From Apostichopus japonicus (taxonomy: Eukaryota; Echinodermata; Holothuroidea; Aspidochirotida; Stichopodidae): a DNA stretch of 64,000 bases. The notes below the pieces were generated by a model. That model worked only from the letters and a program-made list of their open reading frames with translations. It searched no databases and was not told the origin of the DNA. How positions within the stretch are numbered: position 1 is the first letter of the stretch; each line of letters starts with the position of its first letter. The translations under genes were made by a program, and so were the position numbers. Location: assembly GCF_037975245.1 (NCBI RefSeq), contig NC_092564.1, positions 27,262,984 through 27,326,983 of the forward strand, given 5' to 3'. This document shows positions 49,001-61,000 of this stretch, piece after piece.

Positions 49001-52000
49001 AGCAAGAACAACACACAAGTAATACAGGCTTTAAGCCTTAGTATGTGTTGACTGCCACAATATAATAGTTCCATACAGTGTAGTTATCATAGGTAGGATT
49101 AACATATTTCTTTTGGTTGAAAAGTTAGCAATAAGTTAGTACTTAGTGTTACTGTTTATTTTCACGTCATACCTACTAAAATACTAATATCGCGAGATAA
49201 CCACATTAACCGTCATGTTGGTACTTGTTACACAGTTTCTTGTGCCAAGTGCTTGGAGCTAACATGCAGCCATCAATCATGTAACTTGTGTTTGCCAAAT
49301 GAAAATAGAAGTATGCTATACAACACATATTTGTGGGGCACAAAAATGTATAACTGCTAAATAATGTAGTCACATAGCTCTCATTGTTGGAATAATGCAT
49401 AACCAATATGTGACATATGAGATGGCTAATGTAACCTTACAATGATAAGTATATTATAATGTACTATCCTACTACAGTGATATGATATGTAATACAGTGT
49501 ACATGAAATAATCATGATAATGGCTAATATTACCTTACAATATATTATAAAGTATACATAATGTACTATCCTACTACAGTGGATGATATGTAATACAGAG
49601 TACATAAAATAATCATGATAATGGCTAATATTACCTAACAATACATTATAAAGTATATTATAATGTACTATCCTACTACAGTGGATGATAGTAATACAGT
49701 GTACATAAAATAATCATGATAATGGCTAATATTACCTTACAACACATTATAAAGTATATTATAATGTACTATCCTACTACAGTGGATGATATGTAATACA
49801 GTGTACATAAAATAATCATGATTATGGCTAATGTTACCTTACAATACATTATAAAGTATATTGCACTATCCTACTACAGTGGATAATATGTAGCACAGTG
49901 TACATAAAATAATCATGATTATGGCTAATGTTACCTTACAATACATTATAAAGTATATTATAATGTACTATCCTACTACAGTAGATGATATGTAATACAG
50001 TGTACATAAAATAATCATGATTATGGCTAATATTACCTAACAATACATTACAAAGTATATTGCACTATCCTACTACAGTAGATGATATGTAATACAGTGT
50101 ACATAAAATAATCATGATAATGGCTAATATTACCTTACAATACATTATTAAGTATATTATAATGTACTATCCTACTACAGTGATATGATATGTAATACAG
50201 TGTACATAAAATAATCATTATAATGGCTAATATAACCTAACAATACGTTACAAGGTATATATTCTAATGTAATATCCTACTACAGTGGAGGATATGTGAT
50301 ACCGTGTACATAAAATACCATGATAATATTACCTTACAATACATTATAAGTATATTTATTATTATTACTTAAATGGAACATTTAGATCCCAGAGGATGGG
50401 ATATATATTAGCTAAATATACACAGAGGATGTGATATCTAACAGCTAAGTAGAGCTAAAGATACACAGAGGATGGGATATCTAATAGCTAAATATACAGA
50501 GGATGGGATATCTAATAGCTAAATATACAGAGGATGGGATATCTAACAGCTTAATAAACAGAGGATGGGATATCTAACAGCTTAATGAACAGAGGATGGG
50601 AAATCTAACAGCAAAATATAGCTAAATATAAACAGAGGATGGGATATCTAATAGCTAAATATACAGAGGATGGGATATCTAATAGCAAAATATAGCTAAA
50701 TATACACAGAGGATGGGATATCTAATAGCTAAATATACACAGAGGATGGGATATCTAACAGCTTAATAAACAGAGGATGTGAAATCTAACAGCAAAATAT
50801 AGCTAAATATACACAGAGGATGGGATATCTAATAGCTAAATATACAGAGGATGGGATATCTAATAGCTAAATATACAGAGGATGGGATATCTAACAGCTT
50901 AATAAACAGAGGATGGGATATCTAACAGCTTAATGAACAGAGGATGGGAAATCTAACAGCAAAATATAGCTAAATATACACAGAGGATGGGATATCTAAT
51001 AGCTAAATATACAGAGGATGGGATATCTAATAGCAAAATATAGCTAAATATACACAGAGGATGGGATATCTAATAGCTAAATATACACAGAGGATGGGAT
51101 ATCTAACAGCTTAATAAACAGAGGATGTGAAATCTAACAGCAAAATATAGCTAAATATACACAGAGGATGGGATATCTAATAGCTAAATATACAGAGGAT
51201 GGGATATCTAATAGCTAAATATACAGAGGATGGGATATCTAATAGCTAAATATACAGAGGATGGGATATCTAACAGCTTAATAAACAGAGGATGGGATAT
51301 CTAACAGCTTAATGAACAGAAGATGGGAAATCTAACAGCAAAATATAGCTAAATATACACAGAGGATGGGATATCTAACAGCTTAATAAACAGAGGATGT
51401 GAAATCTAACAGCAAAATATAGCTAAATATACACAGAGGATGGGATATCTAATAGCTAAATATACAGAGGATGGGATATCTAATAGCTAAATATACAGAG
51501 GATGGGATATCTAATAGCTAAATATACAGAGGATGGGATATCTAACAGCTTAATAAACAGAGGATGGGATATCTAACAGCTTAATGAACAGAGGATGGGA
51601 AATCTAACAGCAAAATATAGCTAAATATACACAGAGGATGGGATATCTAATAGCAAAATATACAGAGGATGGGAAATCTAACAGCAAAATATAGCTAAAT
51701 ATACACAGAGGATGTAATATCTAATAGCTAAGTATAGCTAAATATACACAGAGGATGTAATATCTAATAGCTAAATATACAGAGGATGTGATATCTAACA
51801 GCTTAATATAGCTAAATATATACAGAGGATGTTATATCTAACAGCTAAATATAGCTAAATATGCACAGAGGATGTAATATCTAATAGCTAAATATACACA
51901 GAGGATGGGATATGTAACAGCTTAATATAGCTAAATATATACAGAGGATGTTCTATCTAACAGCTAAATATAGCTAAATATACACAGAGGATGGGATATA

Positions 52001-55000
52001 TAACAGCTTAATACAGCTAAATATATACAGAGGATGGGATATCTAATAGCTAACTATACAAATGATGGGATATCTAACAGCAAAATATACAGAGGATGGG
52101 ATATCTAACAGCTTAATTTACACAGAGGATGTTATATATGTAACAGCTAAATATAGCTAAATATACACAGAGGATGTGATATCTGACAGCTAATTATACA
52201 CAGAAGATGGAATATGTAACAGCTAAACTTACATGAGTATACATATTATCCCAGAGAATGGGACTGCTATTATTATTGCCATCCATGGCTTTCCTAGTCC
52301 ACAATCGGCCTCAGTTATATCCACATAAATGAACCACAAGCCCAGGTATGTCCCCTCCCTTAAATAACAACAAGTATTTCACCAGGAGATCACATCCACA
52401 ACAGACACCATAGGAAATACTTCACTACAATTATAATCAATTCAACACATGCTTGATGCCATATATGGATAATTAGGTGGGAAAACTACGACACATCTAA
52501 AACGTGTCCTCATCGCAGATATTTAAAAACTTGATCTACTGGGAAAGAGTCTATCCCACTTACAAAAGGAAGCAATGGTTACCTCAAGAACTTATTAAAA
52601 CCATTGACCTGTACGACTTAGGCCAAAAGTCACACACAGGGTTCTTCACGAAGGAAGGAATAACCATTAAAAGAAGCATTTCTTAACACGAAAGGGATGA
52701 AAAGGGAAAGGGTACTTCCTAAGGTAGGTTCTGCTGTGCACAAATCAATTTAATGATAAACCATGTTTATAAACATAACGTATTGGAAAGAAACAGTCGA
52801 GGCATTTTTCCAAGATATATTTCTAATTCTACTGAAAGTTGAGGATTTATTTTGTAACTATTTCATTTGAAATTTGTATTCCATTGTACCACCCACTGTG
52901 AGAAATGCAGTGTCTAGTCTATGTTAAAAGATATGAATACATTTTCAATCAACAGATGTGCTTCTGATTTGTTGTTATTATTATTGTTTTCATTTTTTTA
53001 TTACTATTATTTTTGGGGGGGAGGTAGGTTAAGGCTTTACCACACCAATACTACAGTAGTATGTTAAAACATTGTGCATAAAAGCATTATAACTGTAAAT
53101 TGTTTTGATATTGTGCTTGTTATTGCAAAGACACTTGAGAACTGCTACTCTTTTGCTTCATGCAGTAGTAGTTTGTGTAGTGTAAATATTAAAGAAGATT
53201 AGCACGAAACAGCCACAAATGCCTTCCAACAACGAAAAAGATAATCAGGTTGGTTTTTGCATTTCTCCTCTTGATTTTGATAGGTTTGTTTCCCGGAGTA
53301 ACCCAAAACACACACCCCCAAAATATGATGAAGAGGAGGTTTAAAAGAGGAGGAGGATGGAGAGAGACAGAGAGAGAAAGATGACACACACCCCTGGTGA
53401 TCTCCCAGGGTCCTCCTGGGAGGATGAGAAGGTTGTTAAGATGCACAGAGTATGATTTTGGCTAGGTATACTGTTCATTCGTAGCAGCGATAGCAGGCAG
53501 GCCTTGGCGGATAATTCCTCATGATGGCCAGGCTCATGGGGACACATACCTTTAACTCCTCACTCTCCATATAAAAAGATAGGTCCCCTTTGAGGGTGGG
53601 GACCAGCACCTGTGCCGGACCACTCTCGCCCAATGAGGGTTTACGTAACTGGACTTTAGCAAAGGACACAAAACGATAGACGTGGATGCCAACAAATCGC
53701 TCGTACATGCAGAGGTCTTCACCAACCTGGTATGAGAAGCAGGGTCAAGAGAGGTCAAACAAGCCACAAACCCATCCTGCTGCTATCATCAACCAAACGC
53801 TGCCCCCTTCCCCCTCCCCTCCCCAATGTACTTTGTCAAAATACTAAGTGTACATGGGGATGGTGGTGTTCTTTTATACAAAATCATAGATCTGAGGATG
53901 GATTAAAAGACATACTTTTAAACTTTTTCTCCTTCCAAATTTTTTTCCTCCCTTCTATCTAGCTTGAATGTTTTAATTTGATTAAATAAAACTTTTGTAC
54001 TAAATGTTAGATTTGTTGAAAATCTTTTTTGGGAAAGTTATATCACAAATCTATGTATCGATGATGCAGGCTAGTCTGTGGATACAGTTTCTATGGATAA
54101 ACTGTTTACTAAAGCTAGAGAGTGGAATGAGCCATAGATGTTCTGACTAGTAGCTACTAGGCATCCTGGAATGCCATAGACCCCTTACGATCTCGAACTC
54201 TCCTAGAGCTGCGCAATGAGTTACGATGAAGACAGCTGCCTCATGGTGACCTCATGTCCTGTTAACATAAGAGATCATTTCACCAATCCAGTAGATAATC
54301 AAGAATTCTAAAAGTAACTTTGACACAATTGTCCCTTGTTGCATTCCTCGAGTCCAACCTCTCAAAGGTTTTTTATTCAAGAAAAGGATAATTATTTGAA
54401 AGACTCTGTCAACTGATTAACGTTATTCCACATCTAGATCTCTCTCTAATATATTCAGAAATCTCTCTCTTTCTTTCCCTCATTCGTGATAACTTTTGAA
54501 ACTGACAATGCTTGACAGAATGTTCACATTTTTGTTTTCACATTTCCCAAAAATTCAAGACTAGGGCTGTTCTCTAATCCAAAGTAATAACACATACTTA
54601 ATGCTAACAGGCATATGTGCACATTTTTACTCAGTAATAAACCTAGTCATAACATAAACATTCCAGGCATGCCCCTCCCAAACTCCTACCCAACTGGGGA
54701 GGGGAGGGGGAGGGGGTGGGGCAGAGGATTACATGGTATCACTGGCATAAAGATTAATTTTAAAGGTCAATTTTTTAATGCCATTAAGGTTTTCTACTTC
54801 CAAAACCCTAGCCATAATTCCCTCACCTAAAGCTTCCCTCACCTAAAGCTACCCTCCACCTGAAATTGGCTGAAAGAATACACGTTAGTGGAACTAATCA
54901 AAGAAAATGAAGTTCCCCCAGTGGCTGAGATGTGAGACAGTTTGCAAGGATGGTGCGACACTGACAGTAAGAGCCTAATGAAGAACAGTAAGAGTTTATA

Positions 55001-58000
55001 CAGTAAAGAGTTAATAACACCAATAAATCAAACTTATGCCCCTTTTTTATCTTTCTGCCTCGGTCTTCAACTCCATCTCTAGTTCTAAAAGTTGACTTTT
55101 TGTGAGTCGTAACTGGATGTTTAATTAGGGAAATCGATCCACCGATAACTGTTGCATGGCTCTTGATTATTTCCTACAATCTCTCAAAGAAACCAACAGA
55201 CAATTATCCTATCTTGTTCCACCAAGTTGCAGATCCTTCCTTAAATTCTTTCATGTTCAGTTGCGGGAGAGTAATAATATCTTTCGAGAACTGACATGGC
55301 CATTCAGAGAGGACAAAAATGTAGGTTTTACAAACAAGCATAGCGAGGTAAGAGGTGTCCGTGTAAACATCTCAGACATACTATAATAACATGCTGTACT
55401 GATTCACTGCTAGGTACATCACAATGAAACAAATGCTTAAAACATTAAAATGGTAATGACAGAAAATATGACCGGGGGGGGGGGGGTGGGGACGAGCGTT
55501 ATCCACGTATCTCTTGCGACATCTAGCAGACAGGCAGCGACACATAAAACTTTCAAACCTTTATCATTTCTGAAATTTCTATACTGGTCGGTCTGCGGTA
55601 CTTCCCTTTCTGCATGAAGTCCGTATTGAGAGACAGTGGAGAGAATGTTATGAAGCGTGCAGTATTGACAGGGTTGAAACGGACGATCACTGCATGTGTC
55701 ATGTGGTGTGAGTAAAGTGGAAGAACCTGGATGTCGTTTTGTGATTTGCTGAGGAAAAACCGACGTCTGGGTACGAGGGATGTCATCAAACGTGGAGGTA
55801 CCTTGCAGCATGGAAGGTTTAAATCTCCTTCATGCTCTGCTTTTCAAAGTCTTTCCCCCAGAGAAGCCAATTGTTGTGCTTTGTTGTTACCACTCGACAT
55901 GTAGGGATCAAACCTTTGAATCTGAAGTAATGTCAAACCACCACCCACTCACTACCTATAATTCAATTGTATCACTATTAAACCCAGCAGGCACAATACA
56001 CTAATGGAGAAGTTTTATTCCAGTGCCAAATATTATCTCCAATTCATATGTTTTTAAGGCCTGTGATGTATAAACTGTGGGGGGTTTTTGGACACAATTT
56101 TTTGGACACATTCAAGCCTAAAGCAATTCTTTCTCGATTGGCAAATTTTTGAAGATTTGTGAGAAACAAAAGGGCCTAACATTGGATGTATGGAAAGAAA
56201 ACAAACCGAAACTACCCAAAGAATGAAAAGTTTTGCCACTCACAGAATTCAATGTTGTTATGAGCAAATACTATGCTACTTGCACAGTGTACTAAACTAC
56301 CTCAATCAATTACTGCATTTTCAGCAAGAGACTTTTTGAAGGTAATCAGCGCTAGGGTATTAAGCTAGGCCAGGAGTCCCAGGAGGAGTATAAGGTGTTT
56401 AATGGTGGTGTGCATAGGGTGTGATGGGACATCCCAGGGGTGGGGCATCCCAGAGGTAGGGCATTCCAGGGGTGGGGCATCCCAGGGGTGGGAATCCCAG
56501 ATACCAAGTGCATACCAAGGTGTTGCATAAAGGTATCACAACAGTGGCACATAGGGAATCCCTGGTGGTGAAAAAGGCATCTCAGAGTGGTGCATATACA
56601 GTGAATGAAAGCAGCTAGCTGAAAGAAACATCACTACATGTCGTGTGCTTCAGGGAGGAAGTTTCGCTTGTGACACTACCCGACGTGGAAAGGAATTTGC
56701 AAAGACGAGTGTTAGATTGGGAGAGTTGTTAAAAGAAGTGACACCAATGAACTTGGATGTGTTGGCAATGTGTTACTCAGTATATATAATATACACATAG
56801 ATACAGGGCTCATGCTCCTATGAGATGCTGTAGGTGAGGTTATCGTGACTTCTACCGACCAACATTAAGGAATATCACATTATTGTGGTTAGATCATCAA
56901 GGTATACAATATTGTTATTATCACAGAGGGAAAGCTATGAGAGTAACCTAGCAACCCTTACATAAACGGCACATGTAACCCAAACCCTGAAAATTACAAT
57001 CTGCCATATAACATCAAGAACACTTTTTTAGGTGGGATATAATGGTTTACAGCTAATACCAGCACTGATGAGGTGAGTGATTGTCCAATCCAATCATAGT
57101 ATACAATAAAAGACTCTTGAATATTCATGAAGAGTTTTTTGGACTGATGCAAGTGTAACTTCCTTAGCCAGCTTGAAACATCTAGTTTTCCTGAAATCTT
57201 TCATCTATGTGCCGTCCAAACTACCACATCTCGTCTCACTGGATCTGTTTCTACGTGCCCTCCTGATTACTTTACCTTCCACACAGCAAGGTTCATTTAA
57301 AGGAGGTATAATCCAACAGCACTTTTCCTCGATCTATCATCTCTACTCATCCCTCTTACTACCGCATGCACGGAATACATTTAGGGAATGCTAAAACCTG
57401 GCAGTATGCTTTAGGATCATATGTACCTACAATAACATACTGCTGCACCTACCTACCCATACACAAAATCAAAACTCCCCACAGAATGAAAGATGTTAGA
57501 TGCAATCAGCTACATTAGAAGAGAAAAGCAGGGAGGTTAAGATTCCTACCTGGAAGTTGTTGCCTTCCATCGGCGGTAGATTGCTGCCCATGGCTTCCAG
57601 CGATGCACTGTCCAGATCTCGAATAGACTGGTTGATCTTCTCAATCGCTTCGTCGCATTCGGCCTGACCTGGGGCACGATCCCTGTAATGTACAGAATAA
57701 ATATTGTTTATATTCTCTGCACAATCCCCGTCCATGTTCCGAAATAGATATGATCTCAATCATGCCAATACTTTTACTTTGAATTATGTCTTTTTGCAGC
57801 TGGCCAGCGAAATACGACTGCCTTGCAGGTAGCGCTCATCGGTTAGGTTTGTAATATTGAAATGGTTAAGTTCACTTACGGTCCATACGAAGGAATCCTA
57901 CTTCTGCTCAAATAAGGATATTCTAGTGAATTCTGGAAAGCCTCCAAAAAACCCCCATAGGCCTAGACACGTTTCTCCTATTAAACCTGAAATTTACTCT

Positions 58001-61000
58001 GATAGCACTAAAACTGAAACATAGATAATTTTGAGTGAATTCAAATAATCTGAGCACCACCAATGTAACTCAATCACGACAAAATCCTTCGCTGGATATA
58101 GCAGGTCAGTTTATAATTCATTTGTGCCAAAGATTCCCCCGGGATGAAACAATTCCAACAGATACCCTCTCCTGAGAGGTTAGTAACATGCTCAAGAGCA
58201 ACGCTTGCAGACACATTGTTAAGGTGTTTCATAGAAACCCACCCAGTGTTCAACAGGACCACAAATGAAATCCGATCCAGATGAAAAAGTGAACTGATCA
58301 GAAATACTCAGCTGAGACAAATTTCAGAACCAGGTTAAATAGGCATGGAAACACAACGTGCTGTCAGAATGTTAAAATCATAACATAAGTATGCTTAAAG
58401 TGTCTTAATCATTGATGTATTGGTCAAATTTTAAAACTTTTATTTCCTTAAATGCAAAAAGTGATCTGTTTCTTATTGAGCATCTATTCATTCCAACTAC
58501 TTCATTTATGAAAATTGTTTTAAAAAAAGTTTTCATGAAGATATTATGTACTTGTTGACTGCAGGTCGAAGATTCCATCAAGGAAGGAGTCTAATATGGA
58601 TAAAAGGCGGGCAACTCAACCTAGCAAGATTGAGGAGTTATGACATCGGTGTGTCGTATTTGACTTGACAAACAGGTCAAGGGTCAACTTACTTGATAGA
58701 ATGGACAAGATTCTTGATGGAGTCTGAGACCTGCTTGGAGTTGGCAGCCAGGAGTTTCCAGGTGGGTGGGTCGTCTGGGTTCATTCCGAGTGGTTTGGCT
58801 GTCTGGATGAGGGAGCTGGAGCTAGCGATCATGGTTTTACCAGCGGTGATGATCGGTTCCATAGCCATGCGGGCCTGGAGAGGGAACGACATCAAATATA
58901 AACAAAACGGAGAGACAGAGAGAGATGTACCACAGAAGTGAGTGGATGATCAGCTACTACTAAGCAATTCCAAATTAACTAAACCATTGATGAAACAAAG
59001 AGACCAAGAAAAGGCTTTTCCCAAGTTTATGGGCTGCTGAGAACCTTTTCTCAATAGCACTTGGACACACATGAGTTGTGTTCATATTAACATAGACCTC
59101 ACTGACAGAGAGGGATAGAAGCTTACTGGGTGGGAAGCAAATACAATAGCTATACCTGGTTGGTATGCCAGCACACTATAATTTCATGATACTATTGGCC
59201 CTCACCTGTGGTGTGATCCTGGCTGGTACACTAGCAAACTATAATTTCATGATACTATTGGCCCTCACCTGTGGTGTGATCCTGGCTGGTACACTAGCAA
59301 ACTATAATTTCATGATACTATTGGCCCTCACCTGTGGTGTGATCCTGGCTGGTACACTAGCAAACTATAATTTCATGATACTATTGGCCCTCACCTGTGG
59401 TGTGATCCTGGCTGGTACACTAGCAAACTATAATTTCATGATACTATTGGCCCTCACCTGTGGTGTGATCCTGGCTGGTACACTAGCAAACTATAATTTC
59501 ATGATACTATTGGCCCTCACCTGTGGTGTGATCCTGGCTGGTACACTAGCAAACTATAATTTCATGATACTATTGGCCCTCACCTGTGGTGTGATCCTGG
59601 CTGGTACACTAGCAAACTATAATTTCATGATACTATTGGCCCTCACCTGTGGTGTGATCCTGGCTGGTACACTAGCAAACTATAATTTCATGATACTATT
59701 GGCCCTCACCTGTGGTGTGATCCTGGCTGGTACACTAGCAAACTATAATTTCATGATACTATTGGCCCTCACCTGTGGTGTGATCCTGGCTGGTACACTA
59801 GCAAACTATAATTTCATGATACTATTGGCCCTCACCTGTGGTGTGATCCTGGCTGGTACACTAGCAAACTATAATTTCATGATACTATTGGCCCTCACCT
59901 GTGGTGTGATCCTGGCTGGTACACTAGCAAACTATAATTTCATGATACTATTGGCCCTCACCTGTGGTGTGATCCTGGCTGGTACACTAGCAAACTATAA
60001 TTTCATGATACTATTGGCCCTCACCTGTGGTGTGATCCTGGCTGGTACACTAGCAAACTATAATTTCATGATACTATTGGCCCTCACCTGTGGTGTGATC
60101 CTGGCTGGTACACTAGCACACTATAATTTCATGATACTATTGGCCCTCACCTGTGGTGTGATCCTGGCTGGTACACTAGCAAACTATAATTTCATGATAC
60201 TATTGGCCCTCACCTGTGGTGTGATCCTGGCTGGTACACTAGCACACTATAATTTCATGATACTATTGGCCCTCACCTGTGGTGTGATCCTGGCTGGTAC
60301 ACTAGCAAACTATAATTTCATGATACTATTGGCCCTCACCTGTGGTGTGATCCTGGCTGGTACACTAGCACACTATAATTTCATGATACTATTGGCCCTC
60401 ACCTGTGGTGTGATCCTGGCTGGTACACTAGCAAACTATAATTTCATGATACTATTGGCCCTCACCTGTGGTGTGATCCTGGCTGGTACACTAGCAAACT
60501 ATAATTTTATGATACTATTGGCCCTCACCTGTGGTGTGATCCTGGCTGGTACACTAGCAAACTATAATTTCATGATACTATTGGCCCTCACCTGTGGTGT
60601 GATCCTGGCTGGTACACTAGCAAACTATAATTTCATGATACTATTGGCCCTCACCTGTGGTGTGATCCTGGCTGGTACACTAGCAAACTATAATTTCATG
60701 ATACTATTGGCCCTCACCTGTGGTGTGATCCTGGCTGGTACACTAGCAAACTATAATTTCATGATACTATTGGCCCTCACCTGTGGTGTGATCCTGGCTG
60801 GTACACTAGCAAACTATAATTTCATGATACTATTGGCCCTCACCTGTGGTGTGATCCTGGCTGGTACACTAGCACACTATAATTTCATGATACTATTGGC
60901 CCTCACCTGTGGTGTGATCCTGGCTGGTACACTAGCAAACTATAATTTCATGATACTATTGGCCCTCACCTGTGGTGTGATCCTGGCTGGTACACTAGCA

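Larger units (their letters stand above)
45760..57549. other. Talin intron 3 (11.8 kb), minisatellite-rich
   Basis: The largest intron in the window, phase 0. It holds a GT microsatellite, three long minisatellite arrays from 48479 to 52230, a small repeat at 56426-56500 and two unrecognised exon-like segments at 53475-53726 and 55559-55801. Confidence 0.7.

Noticed and set aside
56054-56239. Minus-strand frame with a signal-peptide-like start
   Set aside because: The apparent start is GTG rather than ATG, and no following exon joins it in phase.
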